Below are positions 1 to 8,401 of a stretch of 64,000 nucleotides of DNA, one piece after another; the stretch's first letter is position 1; each line of letters starts with the position of its first letter. The position numbers and the translations under genes are program-made. This stretch comes from Lentzea alba (GTDB taxonomy: Bacteria > Actinomycetota > Actinomycetes > Mycobacteriales > Pseudonocardiaceae): NCBI RefSeq assembly GCF_011067745.1, contig NZ_JAAMPJ010000013.1, forward strand, positions 307,272 to 371,271, written 5' to 3'. The notes under the pieces are model-generated. The model had not been told where the DNA came from. It worked only from the letters and a program-made list of their open reading frames with translations, and did not search any database.

Positions 1-2515
1 CCCCGGCGTTCAGCTGCACCGGCACGGCCAGGTCGCGGAACTGGTTCGCGTGGAACGTGGTGGGGAAGTCGACACGGCGCGGAGGCATCCCGTTGATCGA
101 GAGGTCCGCGTGCCGCGCGACCGGGTCGGGGTTGTAGTGGGTGGGAATGGACTCCTGCGCGTTGGCGTACCGGATCACGAGCACGTGCTGACCCGGCCGG
201 GTGGCGTTGACCTTGAGCGTCAGCGAGTTGGCGGGACCGTCACCGACAGCCGTCACCACGCCGCCGGAGGCGAACGAGAAGTCGGTGCTGACCCGGGCCG
301 CACCGGTCAGGGTGCCGCTCTCCGCCTCGACCTTCACCGGCGCCGGCTGCAACGCGGGAGAGGTGCGCACGCGGTCGAGTCGAAGACCGCCCACGGTGCT
401 GGTGACCTTCAGCTGGTTGATGCCGGCTGACAGGAACAGCGGCACGGACTGGGTTCCGTTTTGCGCACCGACGAGAAGTCCGTCGACGTTGCGCCCGTTC
501 AGCTGCACCGACGCGAGACCGCCGCCGGTGTGGTCGAAGGACACGGTCGAGTAGCCGTCGCGGTCGGAGTGGACCCAGAACGTCGCCGACTGTCCCGAGC
601 CGATCCTGGCGACGCCGGGGCCGGACGCGCTCTGGACGTTGTACTGGGCCTTGGCCTTGGCGAGGTCCGCGTACTCGGCCTCGTAGACCGACCGTCCGTC
701 GGTGTTCGCGTCGACCGCGGTGACGTCGATCTTGTCGATGATCGCGTCACCACGGGTGGCGCCGAGCTGCGGGTCGGACGCGGCGAGCGTGATGGTGTGC
801 TTGCCCGCGGCCAGTTGAACGCGCGTGTCGGTGTGGTCCCACACCACCCACTCGTACGACACCGGCAGACGCAGCTCCTGCGGCCGTTCGCCGTCGATCC
901 GCATGAAGACGTTGGTCGGACCCTGCTGCACCACGCTGGCGTACTTGTTGTGCGTGCTGGAGAAGACGCTCAGGTCGTAGACGCCGGTGCTCGGCACGTC
1001 GATGTCGAACGACAGCACGACGTTCGAGCCGGTGCGCAGGCCGCCGACGTTGTAGTTGCCGGAGGTCGCGAACTTGCTGACGTTCCGCGGGCTGCCTTCC
1101 GGGCCGTTGAGGCTCCAGCCGGTACCGGTGTGCCGGGCGTTCTCGGCCTCGTAGGTGCGGCTCCACGGCACGGAAACGGCCGTCGTGCTGCCACTCGCGC
1201 CCGGGCTGATGATCACCTGGTACGCCGACATCTCCTTGAGGTCGGTGAACGGGAGCACCACGCTGCCGTCGGACGCGACCGCGAGCCTGGTGTCCAGCAA
1301 CGGGCGCGGTTCGGGGGAGTCGCCGACCTGGCCGGTCCACGGGATCTCGCGGACGCTGGCGTGCACCGTGCTGCCGAACACCTTCCGGTCCACGTTGGTG
1401 AACTTGACGTCGGCCGCGCCGTTCGCGCCGCCGAAGATGACGCGGGACTGGCGCTTGTCCTTGTCGAGCGATGCGATGCCCTGCAACGTGTACTGCTGGC
1501 CCGGTGAGGGCGGGGTGACGCGCACCGTGTCACCGGTCATCTGGCCGTAGGCGTTGAACAGCCACCACTGGCCGTTGCCCTTGTTGGCCTCGACGGTCGA
1601 GTCGTTGAGGTTGCCGTCGATGTTCCAGTACGCCAGGTCGGCGTCTACTTTGGACTCCTCGATCGCGGACATCCACTGGATCATCTGGCCGGGTACGGAG
1701 AGGTGGTAGCGGTAGGCGTACTCGTCGATGTTGATCGGCAGCGCGGAGATGCCGAGCTCGCGTTCCCAGCCGCGGTACTTCGCCACGCTCTTGCGCACGA
1801 CGTCCGGTGACGACAGCTCGTGCCAGGTCATCACCTCGGGCAGGCAGTTGTTCGCCTTGCAGTACTGCAGGAAGCCCTTGACCTGGTCGTAGAGCAGCGA
1901 GGTGTTCGGCCCGGCGATGCGGGCCTTCGGGTCCATGCTCTTGATGAGGTCGTGGATCTGCTTGTACTCCTCGAAGAAGTACTTCGGGTCGTTCAGCCAG
2001 CTGATGTTGTTGTAGCTGTACTGGCCGGTGCCGTACCAGTTGCCTTCCGGTTCGTTGAAGGGCACGTAGACGATGTGATCACGGTTGCCGGAGCTGAGCA
2101 CCTGACTCACCTGCGACCCGACCTTGGCACGGAAGTCGTCCCGGCCGGCCTGGCCCTGCGCGCGCTGGTAGGGAAAGCCCCGGTAGATGTCCGTCATGTA
2201 GATGTAGACGTCACCGCCGCCCGCGGCCACCCACGGACCGGCCACCTCGAGCGCGTCCGCGCCGGGGTGCTGGGGGCCGTCCTGGGCCTTGGTGGCGAGC
2301 GTCTTCGGGTAGAACCCGGCGAGTGCCGCGTTGCTCGGCACGCCGGGGCCGTACACGCCGTAGAGCGAACCCGCCGCTCCGCCGTGGAACGCGCCGGTGC
2401 TCGCGGCGAGATCGACGGTGAGCGTGCTGGTGGCAGCGGCACTCGTGGTCATGGGGAGCAGGGTGGCCGAGACGAGTGTCGCGGCGAGCGCGAGCACAGT
2501 TCCTCGTTGAACCAT
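1..2515 (-). CDS. Secreted clan GH-A glycoside hydrolase (GH39-like) with CBM35/CBM6-like repeats, 3' end outside window
   Basis: The visible part is 838 residues and runs off the left edge, so the C-terminus is missing. A hydrophobic signal peptide ends near residue 29. Residues about 30-330 look like a clan GH-A barrel: the acid/base Glu is probably E155 in VPFNEPEGNW and the nucleophile E265 in INIDEY. At least three beta-rich carbohydrate-binding-like repeats follow, each opening with a YEAE or VEAES signature, near residues 455, 609 and 724. The ATG at 2515 is chosen for its GGAG Shine-Dalgarno and signal peptide. Two palindromic operators lie in the 118 bp upstream, so it should be repressed by the adjacent LacI protein. 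The linked importer and GH63-like enzyme imply that it releases oligosaccharides outside the cell. Family is seen at fold level only; the substrate is unknown, and GH5 or GH30 assignment is possible. Confidence 0.75.
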   Translation of the reverse strand, partial: MVQRGTVLALAATLVSATLLPMTTSAAATSTLTVDLAASTGAFHGGAAGSLYGVYGPGVPSNAALAGFYPKTLATKAQDGPQHPGADALEVAGPWVAAGGGDVYIYMTDIYRGFPYQRAQGQAGRDDFRAKVGSQVSQVLSSGNRDHIVYVPFNEPEGNWYGTGQYSYNNISWLNDPKYFFEEYKQIHDLIKSMDPKARIAGPNTSLLYDQVKGFLQYCKANNCLPEVMTWHELSSPDVVRKSVAKYRGWERELGISALPINIDEYAYRYHLSVPGQMIQWMSAIEESKVDADLAYWNIDGNLNDSTVEANKGNGQWWLFNAYGQMTGDTVRVTPPSPGQQYTLQGIASLDKDKRQSRVIFGGANGAADVKFTNVDRKVFGSTVHASVREIPWTGQVGDSPEPRPLLDTRLAVASDGSVVLPFTDLKEMSAYQVIISPGASGSTTAVSVPWSRTYEAENARHTGTGWSLNGPEGSPRNVSKFATSGNYNVGGLRTGSNVVLSFDIDVPSTGVYDLSVFSSTHNKYASVVQQGPTNVFMRIDGERPQELRLPVSYEWVVWDHTDTRVQLAAGKHTITLAASDPQLGATRGDAIIDKIDVTAVDANTDGRSVYEAEYADLAKAKAQYNVQSASGPGVARIGSGQSATFWVHSDRDGYSTVSFDHTGGGLASVQLNGRNVDGLLVGAQNGTQSVPLFLSAGINQLKVTSTVGGLRLDRVRTSPALQPAPVKVEAESGTLTGAARVSTDFSFASGGVVTAVGDGPANSLTLKVNATRPGQHVLVIRYANAQESIPTHYNPDPVARHADLSINGMPPRRVDFPTTFHANQFRDLAVPVQLNAG

Positions 2516-2549
2516 GGGGACTCCGAACGAAACAGGGGGACACGGAGAC

Positions 2550-2563
2550 TCGAACCGGTTCGA
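2550..2563. promoter_or_regulatory. LacI-family operator 1 (TCGAACCGGTTCGA)
   Basis: Perfect 14 bp palindrome 35 bp upstream of the secreted hydrolase start. The same word occurs perfectly at 2616 and 3765 and imperfectly at 3677. Its length and CCGG centre fit a LacI-family operator, and the LacI gene between the sites is the obvious binder. Confidence 0.85.
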
Positions 2564-2615
2564 TCAGGTCGAGAAGCTACGCGCTGACGCGCAGCAAACG
2601 CAAGGAATTGACCTA

Positions 2616-2629
2616 TCGAACCGGTTCGA
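2616..2629. promoter_or_regulatory. LacI-family operator 2 (TCGAACCGGTTCGA)
   Basis: Second perfect copy of the palindrome, 66 bp (about six helical turns) from operator 1, just after the stop codon of the LacI gene. The spacing would allow two repressor dimers on the same DNA face or a small loop over the hydrolase promoter. Confidence 0.85.
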
Positions 2630-2633
2630 GCTC

Positions 2634-3647
2634 TCAACCCCTGCGACGCGCGCCGGTGCTCGAACGCAGCGTGATCGGCGGTGCGAGCATGCTGTGCCGC
2701 GGCGTCGCGGACGGGTCGCCGATCTGCTCCAGCAGCAGGTCGACGGCCAGCCGGGCCATGTCACCGGCGGGCACGTCGGCGGCGGTCAGCGGCGGGTGGA
2801 AGTCGTCCGCGAGCCGGTCGGCGATGACGCCGGTCAGCGAGAAGTCGCGAGGTACGTCGAGTCCGGCCCGGTGCAGGGCGCGTTGCACGCCGGGCAGCGC
2901 CGCCTCGTTGATCGTCACGGCCGCCGTGACCTCCGGCCAGCGGGTCCTGATCTCCTCGAAGCACGCGACGCCGGCCGCGGGATCGTCGGCGCAGCACACG
3001 GTGTGCGCCTTGACGCCGCACTCCTCGGCGGTCTCGGCGAACGCCGTCGTGGCGCGCAGAGCGGGGCCATAACCCGCGGCGACCAGCTCGTCGGACCGGT
3101 TGATCAGCACGACGTCGGAGTGGCCGAGGTCGGCGAGGTGCCGGACGCAGCGGGTGATCAGCCCGGCGTAGTCGACGTCGACCCACCACGACGCGGCCGG
3201 GTCCTCGACGTGACCGATCGTCACGAACGGCAGTTCGGCGCTGGTCAGCCGGTCGACCCTGGGGTCCTGCAGGAGGATCTCCATCAGGATCACGCCGTCG
3301 ACGCGGCGGCCGGTGACGATCCGCTCGAACGACCGGTCGTGGTCGCCGCCGCTGGGGGACAGCAACACGTCGTGGTCGTGGGCGGCGGCCGACTCCACGA
3401 CGCTCGCGACGAACGCCAGCTGGACGTCGGTGAGCCGGGCGCTCGCGGGCGGTATCACCAGCCCCAACGTGCGGGTACGTCCTTCGGCGAGCGCGCGGGC
3501 GCTGGCGTTGGGCCGGTAGCCGAGCTCGGCGATGACGTCGTTGATCCGCTGGGCGGTCGCCGTGGACACCGGCCGTTTCCCGCTCAGCGCGTACGACACG
3601 GTGCTCCGGGACACCCCGGCCCGCTTGGCGATCTCTCCGATGTTCAT
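2634..3647 (-). CDS. LacI-family transcriptional repressor of the local glycan locus
   Basis: 337-residue LacI/GalR-type regulator. An N-terminal helix-turn-helix (IGEIAKRAGVSRSTVSYAL, residues 3-21) is followed by a periplasmic-binding-protein-like sensor domain to about residue 330. At the positions matching LacI Y17/Q18/R22 it has R, S and Y. The ATG at 3647 gives the standard start just before the helix-turn-helix; upstream in-frame starts would add an atypical tail. The gene sits between the secreted hydrolase and the importer operon. All four copies of the TCGAACCGGTTCGA-type palindrome flank it, two on each side, so it very likely represses both transcription units and itself. The inducer is presumably the imported oligosaccharide, identity unknown. 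Confidence 0.9.
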   Translation of the reverse strand: MNIGEIAKRAGVSRSTVSYALSGKRPVSTATAQRINDVIAELGYRPNASARALAEGRTRTLGLVIPPASARLTDVQLAFVASVVESAAAHDHDVLLSPSGGDHDRSFERIVTGRRVDGVILMEILLQDPRVDRLTSAELPFVTIGHVEDPAASWWVDVDYAGLITRCVRHLADLGHSDVVLINRSDELVAAGYGPALRATTAFAETAEECGVKAHTVCCADDPAAGVACFEEIRTRWPEVTAAVTINEAALPGVQRALHRAGLDVPRDFSLTGVIADRLADDFHPPLTAADVPAGDMARLAVDLLLEQIGDPSATPRHSMLAPPITLRSSTGARRRG

Positions 3648-3676
3648 GCGCGCTTCCCGTCTCCGGCCCACTTCCT

Positions 3677-3690
3677 GGGAACCGGTTCGA
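3677..3690. promoter_or_regulatory. LacI-family operator 3 (GGGAACCGGTTCGA, imperfect)
   Basis: Imperfect copy of the palindrome: 12 of 14 bases match TCGAACCGGTTCGA. It lies 30 bp upstream of the LacI start, well placed for autoregulation. Confidence 0.75.
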
Positions 3691-3764
3691 CTACGCCTCA
3701 TCGTAGAACTTTCCCTCTTGCAAGACACCATCGCGGCGATTACGTTGACGCCCACTTCCAGAAG

Positions 3765-3778
3765 TCGAACCGGTTCGA
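3765..3778. promoter_or_regulatory. LacI-family operator 4 (TCGAACCGGTTCGA)
   Basis: Perfect palindrome 38 bp upstream of the binding-protein ATG, between the divergent LacI and importer genes. It should control the importer operon. Confidence 0.85.
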
Positions 3779-3816
3779 CCTATTGCCGTCAGCGCAGCCG
3801 CCAGGAAGGACCCCCC

Positions 3817-5034
3817 ATGTTCCCCGCCCGTAAGCCCACCAGACTGCTGGCCGCGTTCGGCCTGGTCGCGTTCGTGGCGGCGTGTTCGTCCACGCCGAGC
3901 ACCACCGCGACGCCGGACACCTTCTCCGTCTGGGACCCGTACCCCCAGTTCGCCGCCGAGTCCGAGTGGGCGAAGACGATCGACAAGTGCGGGACGGAGG
4001 CCGGCGTGAAGATCCAGCGCCAGGCCTACGACACCACCGACCTGACCAGCAAGGTCCTGCTCGCCGCGCAGCAGGGCACCGCACCGCACGTGCTGGTGCT
4101 CGACAACCCGGTCGTGTCCACCCTGGCCGAGGCGGGCGTGCTCAAGACGAACCAGGACGTGGGCCTCGACGCCTCGCAGGTCTCGCCGAACCTCGCCGCC
4201 GCCGGGGCCCTGAACGGCCAGAACTACGGCACGCCGATCGGCGCGAACACCCTGGCCCTCTACTACAACAAGGCCGTGCTGACCGCCGCGGGCGTCGACC
4301 CGGCCGCCGTCAAGGACTGGGACTCGCTGAACGCGGCGCTGGCCAAGGTGAAGGCCGCCGGCAAGAAGGGCATCACCTTCTCCGCCATCGGCACCGAGGA
4401 GGGCACCTTCCAGTTCCTGCCGTGGTTCTGGGGCGCGAACGGGTCGCTCACCGACCTGCCGTCCGGGAAGGCGGCACTCGAACTGTGGAAGTCCTGGCTG
4501 GACAACGGTTACGCGCCGAACTCGGTCGTCGGCAACACCCAGACGACCAGCTGGCAGGAGTTCGCCACCGGCGAGTACGCGTTCGCCGAGAACGGCACCT
4601 GGCAGCTGGCCAACGCGAAGAAGGCCGGCTTCGAGTACGGCGTCATCCCGATCCCCGGCCGCACCGGTGGAACCGCGCCCGCGCCGACCGGTGGTGAGTT
4701 CGTCACCGTCCCCGCACAGAACAACCCCGACACCGAGAAGAAGGCCGGCCGCATCGCGTCCTGTCTCACCGCGCCGGACAAGGTGCTGGCGTCGGACACC
4801 GCGCTGACCTACATCTCGGCGGTGCCTTCCGTGCAGCAGCAACAGGTTGCGGCAAACCCGGAACTGGCCGTGTGGGTCGAGGCCGTCAAGAACGCCAAGG
4901 GACGCACCGGCGACAACCTCGGCACGAAGTACCCGAAGATCTCGCAGCCGCTGTGGGGTGCCGTGCAGGCCGCGCTCACCGGTGCCAAGGCGCCGGAGGC
5001 GGCGCTGCGGGACGCCCAGGCGTCGGCGAAGTAG
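3817..5034 (+). CDS. ABC sugar importer, extracellular solute-binding lipoprotein
   Basis: 405 residues. A basic N-terminus, hydrophobic stretch and lipobox ending at C23 (FVAAC) indicate a lipoprotein anchored outside the membrane. The mature part resembles family 1 (MalE-type) solute-binding proteins: it opens with the typical TFSVWDPYPQ strand and has motifs such as NTLALYYNK and the TGEYAFAENGTWQL stretch. The ATG at 3817 has a strong AGGAAGGA site 6 bp upstream. It is first in an operon with two permeases, which it abuts directly, and a cytoplasmic glycosidase. Operator 4 lies just upstream. Ligand is unknown, but an oligosaccharide released by the neighbouring secreted hydrolase is the natural guess. 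Confidence 0.88.
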   Translation: MFPARKPTRLLAAFGLVAFVAACSSTPSTTATPDTFSVWDPYPQFAAESEWAKTIDKCGTEAGVKIQRQAYDTTDLTSKVLLAAQQGTAPHVLVLDNPVVSTLAEAGVLKTNQDVGLDASQVSPNLAAAGALNGQNYGTPIGANTLALYYNKAVLTAAGVDPAAVKDWDSLNAALAKVKAAGKKGITFSAIGTEEGTFQFLPWFWGANGSLTDLPSGKAALELWKSWLDNGYAPNSVVGNTQTTSWQEFATGEYAFAENGTWQLANAKKAGFEYGVIPIPGRTGGTAPAPTGGEFVTVPAQNNPDTEKKAGRIASCLTAPDKVLASDTALTYISAVPSVQQQQVAANPELAVWVEAVKNAKGRTGDNLGTKYPKISQPLWGAVQAALTGAKAPEAALRDAQASAK

Positions 5035-5919
5035 GTGCCGGTGCGTTCGAGGCTGGCCGGCTGGGCGTTCCTGCTCCCGCTCGTGGCGTACCTGGCGGTG
5101 TGCTACGCCTATCCGCTGTTCACCAACGTCGACCTGAGCATTCGCGGGTACACCGTGCGCTCGTTCGTCCACGGCGGTGCGCCGCTGGTCGGGTTCGCCA
5201 ACTACGCGACCGTGTTCGGCGACCCGACCTTCCGCACGGCGTTGGTGAACACGGTCCTGTTCACCCTGGTCTCGCTGTTCTTCCAGTACACGATCGGACT
5301 GGCGGCGGCACTGTTCTTCGCCCGCGGCTTCCGGTTGTCGGCGACGCTGCGAGCGCTGTTCCTGGTGCCGTGGCTGCTGCCGCTGATCGTCTCGGCGTCG
5401 ACCTGGGCGTGGCTGCTCAACAGCGAGTCAGGCCTGGTCAACACGGCGCTGAAGGTCGTGGGCCTGGACCCGGTCAACTGGCTGACCTCGCCGCAGTGGT
5501 CGCTGGTGTCGGTGACGATCGCGAACATCTGGATCGGCATCCCGTTCAACCTCGTCGTGCTCTACAGCGGGCTGCAGAACATCCCGCGCGAGGTCTACGA
5601 GGCGTCCTCTTTGGACGGCGCGAGCGGCTGGCAGACGTTCTGGCACGTCACGTTCCCGTTGCTGCGCCCGGTCTCGGCCATCACGTTGCTGCTCGGGCTG
5701 GTCTACACGCTGAAGGTGTTCGACGTCATCTGGATCATGACGAAGGGCGGGCCGAGCGGCTCGTCCACGACGCTCGCGACCTGGTCCTACGAACTGGGGT
5801 TCGGCAACATGCTGCCGCGCTTCGGGCCCAGTGCCGCGGTCGGCAACGTGCTGATCCTGATCGCCGTGGTCGCCGGACTGCTCTACATCCGGATGCAACG
5901 CAGGCAGGAGCTGTCATGA
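5035..5919 (+). CDS. ABC sugar importer permease, MalF type
   Basis: 294-residue inner-membrane protein with about six hydrophobic helices. The cytoplasmic EAA loop reads EVYEASSLDGASGWQTFWHVTFP, here split across residues about 185-207, the coupling site for the ATPase. The GTG start directly follows the TAG of the binding-protein gene, so translation is probably coupled. It pairs with the next gene to form the channel. No ATPase gene is present in this operon, as in many actinobacterial oligosaccharide importers that share a multitasking MsiK-type ATPase. Confidence 0.9.
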   Translation: MPVRSRLAGWAFLLPLVAYLAVCYAYPLFTNVDLSIRGYTVRSFVHGGAPLVGFANYATVFGDPTFRTALVNTVLFTLVSLFFQYTIGLAAALFFARGFRLSATLRALFLVPWLLPLIVSASTWAWLLNSESGLVNTALKVVGLDPVNWLTSPQWSLVSVTIANIWIGIPFNLVVLYSGLQNIPREVYEASSLDGASGWQTFWHVTFPLLRPVSAITLLLGLVYTLKVFDVIWIMTKGGPSGSSTTLATWSYELGFGNMLPRFGPSAAVGNVLILIAVVAGLLYIRMQRRQELS

Positions 5920-6719
5920 CGTCCTGGCGCACCCCGGTCGGCGTGCTGCTCACCGCGCTGATGCTGTTCCCGGTCTACTGGATGATCAACGTGTCGCTCA
6001 CCCCGATGAGCGACATGCGCAAGTCGCCCAGCCTGTTCCCGGTCAACCCCACCACCGAGGGGTATGCGCGGGTGCTGCGCGAACAGATCCCGTACCTCGG
6101 CACCAGCCTGCTCGTCGCGGCGGGGACCGTCGTGCTGACCCTGGCGCTGGCGGCACCCGCCGCGTACTCGCTCGCCAAGCTCCGTCCCGCCGGCCGGCAG
6201 ACGCTCAGCTTCGTGCTGCTGGTCGCGCAGATGATCCCGGGCATCATCATGGCGCTGGGCTTCTACGGCATCTACGTCAAGCTCGGCATCACGAACACCG
6301 TGTGGGGACTGGTTCTCGCGGACTCGACCATCGCGGTGCCGTTCGCCACGCTGATCCTCACCTCGTTCATGGCGTCCGTGCCCGACGAAGTGCTGCAGGC
6401 GGCCAGGATCGACGGTGCCGGGCCGTGGCGGTCGTTCGTCTCGATCGTGTTGCCCGCCAGTCGCAACGGCATGATCACCGCCGCGCTGTTCTCGTTCCTG
6501 TGGGCGTGGTCGGACTTCCTCTTCGCGGCAACCCTCGACTCCGGCGGCCGGCTGCAGCCGCTCACCCTCGGCATCTACCGCTACATCGGCAACAACAACC
6601 AGGAGTGGAACTCGATCATGGCCACCGCCGTGGTCGCGTCCGTGCCCGCGACGGTGCTCATCGTGGTGGCCCAGCGCTATGTCGCCGCTGGTGTCACCTC
6701 CGGTGCCGTCAAGGACTGA
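5916..6719 (+). CDS. ABC sugar importer permease, MalG type
   Basis: 267-residue integral membrane protein with six predicted helices. It carries the MalG-like start (LFPVYWMINVSL), the EAA loop around EVLQAARIDGAGPW, and the characteristic C-terminal AAGVTSGAVKD. Its ATG overlaps the previous stop codon (ATGA), showing coupling with the partner permease. It imports the substrate handed over by the binding protein at 3817. Confidence 0.9.
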   Translation: MTSWRTPVGVLLTALMLFPVYWMINVSLTPMSDMRKSPSLFPVNPTTEGYARVLREQIPYLGTSLLVAAGTVVLTLALAAPAAYSLAKLRPAGRQTLSFVLLVAQMIPGIIMALGFYGIYVKLGITNTVWGLVLADSTIAVPFATLILTSFMASVPDEVLQAARIDGAGPWRSFVSIVLPASRNGMITAALFSFLWAWSDFLFAATLDSGGRLQPLTLGIYRYIGNNNQEWNSIMATAVVASVPATVLIVVAQRYVAAGVTSGAVKD

Positions 6720-6731
6720 AAGGAAACCCCT

Positions 6732-8381
6732 GTGTCCACCGAGTTCTCCGTGCGGGAGATCCCGTTCAGCCGTTCCGGCGCGTGGTTCGGCCTCTCGCCG
6801 GTGGTGGGACTGGCCAGGTACGTGCAGGACGTGCACGTGGTCTCGCACCGCAACGGCATGCACGCCGTGCTGTCCCTGGTGCCCTCGCGGCCCGCCGAGG
6901 TCATCGCCGATCCGGCGGTGCTCACGTGGCGCAGCGGCGAGTCGCGGATCCAGGCCGTGTTCTCCTCACCCGGTACGCTCCGGATCTCCGGCAACGGCCT
7001 GGGGATGCGCGTCGCCGCCGCCGAACGGACGCTGACCCCGTTCACCGGCACGTACTTCTTCACCGATCCCTCCGGCGGGGCGGTGTTCACCTCGTACGAG
7101 ACCGGGCACCGCTTCCGCGTGACCGTCCTTTCCGGACAGCCGGAGCTCCTCGGCGCGGAGGACCTCGCGACCGCGGACCGGGCGGTGGTCCTGGGGGAGG
7201 AGCCGTGGGAGCTGGTGATCGAGGAGCTCACCACGGCGAAGGAGCCGTTCAGCAGCGGCAGCACGTTCGCCGACGAAGTGAGTGCCGCGCGGGCCGAGTT
7301 CGGCCGGTTCGCCGAGGCGGTGGCCCCGCCGGGCGCTCCTGCCGGTGAACTCGCCGGCTACGTGATCTGGTCGGCCACCGTGGCACCGGCCGGGTTCGTC
7401 CTGCGACCGGCGGTGCTGATGTCGAAGCACTGGATGAACAAGGTGTGGAGCTGGGACCACTGCTTCAACGCGCTGGCCCTCGCGCCCGGTGCGCCGGAGC
7501 TGGCGTGGCACCAGTTCCAGGTGGTGTTCGACCATCAGGACGCGCAGGGAGCGCTACCGGACTCGATCACCCATTCCGAGGTGCTGCGCAACTTCGTGAA
7601 GCCGCCCGTGCACGGCTGGACCCTCAGCCGCCTGCGCGAACGGCTGCCCGGCGGCCTGCCCGACCCGGCACTGGCCCACCGGCAGCTGTCCGAGTGGACG
7701 TCGTTCTGGCTCGACCACCGGCGGGCGCCGGGCAGGCCGTTGCCGTACTACGAGCACGGCAACGACAGCGGCTGGGACAACTCGACGGTGTTCCGGGAGG
7801 AACGACTCGTCGAGTCGGCCGACCTCGCGGCGTTCCTCGTGCTGCAGATGAAGGAACTGGCCGTGCTCGGCGCCGAGGTGGGTGACGACACTCCTTGGGC
7901 GGAACGAGCCGACGCGATGCTGGCGGCGCTGCTGGAGGAGTTGTGGGACGGCAGCAGGTTCGTCAGCAGGGGAGTGGTGTCGGGGGAGCTCCGGTCCACC
8001 GCGAGCCTGCTCGACCTCATGCCCGTCGTGCTGGGGGAGCACCTGCCGCGGGAGATCTTCGACCGGCTCTGTGCGGGCATCGCCGAGCACCTGACGTCGG
8101 TCGGACCGGCCACGGAACTGCCCGGCTCGGCCTACTACGAGGCGGACGGCTACTGGCGGGGCCCGGTGTGGGCCCCGGCCACGGTGCTGATCGAGGACGG
8201 CCTGCGCCGGGGTGGCGCGGTGGAGCTGGCCGACGAGGTGAGCGCGCGGTTCCGGGCGACGTGCGAGAAGTCCGGGTTCGCCGAGAACTTCGACGCGCTC
8301 ACCGGGCAGGGCCTGCGCGACCGCGCCTACACCTGGACGGCCGCCGCCTACCTCCTGCTCAGTGACTCGAAGGGGACGTGA
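6732..8381 (+). CDS. Intracellular (alpha/alpha)6-barrel glycosidase, GH63-like
   Basis: 549 residues without a signal peptide, so cytoplasmic. The C-terminal two thirds match the GH63/GH37/amylo-glucosidase toroid: NKVWSWDHCFNALAL near residue 236, HGNDSGWDNSTVF near 343 with the likely catalytic Asp, and DGYWRGPVWAP near 474. The N-terminal part (1-200) is beta-rich. GTG start at 6732, 12 bp after the permease stop with AAAGGAAA as ribosome site. It is last in the importer operon and should cleave the imported oligosaccharide. Bacterial GH63 relatives include glucosylglycerate/mannosylglycerate hydrolases and alpha-glucosidases; the substrate here cannot be read from sequence. Confidence 0.78.
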   Translation: MSTEFSVREIPFSRSGAWFGLSPVVGLARYVQDVHVVSHRNGMHAVLSLVPSRPAEVIADPAVLTWRSGESRIQAVFSSPGTLRISGNGLGMRVAAAERTLTPFTGTYFFTDPSGGAVFTSYETGHRFRVTVLSGQPELLGAEDLATADRAVVLGEEPWELVIEELTTAKEPFSSGSTFADEVSAARAEFGRFAEAVAPPGAPAGELAGYVIWSATVAPAGFVLRPAVLMSKHWMNKVWSWDHCFNALALAPGAPELAWHQFQVVFDHQDAQGALPDSITHSEVLRNFVKPPVHGWTLSRLRERLPGGLPDPALAHRQLSEWTSFWLDHRRAPGRPLPYYEHGNDSGWDNSTVFREERLVESADLAAFLVLQMKELAVLGAEVGDDTPWAERADAMLAALLEELWDGSRFVSRGVVSGELRSTASLLDLMPVVLGEHLPREIFDRLCAGIAEHLTSVGPATELPGSAYYEADGYWRGPVWAPATVLIEDGLRRGGAVELADEVSARFRATCEKSGFAENFDALTGQGLRDRAYTWTAAAYLLLSDSKGT

Positions 8382-8401
8382 GCGAAACGCCGACGCCAGT
8401 G

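Noticed and set aside
2634..3755. Longer LacI reading frame starting at 3755
   Set aside because: It would add 36 residues before a normal LacI helix-turn-helix and run through operator 3; the ATG at 3647 fits the family.
3691..5172. Long open frame antisense to the first importer binding-protein gene
   Set aside because: Arg/Gly/Val-rich composition without motifs; mirror of a strongly supported coding frame in high-GC DNA. Similar shadow frames opposite the rhamnose, GH48, GH6 and GH10 genes were dropped for the same reason.
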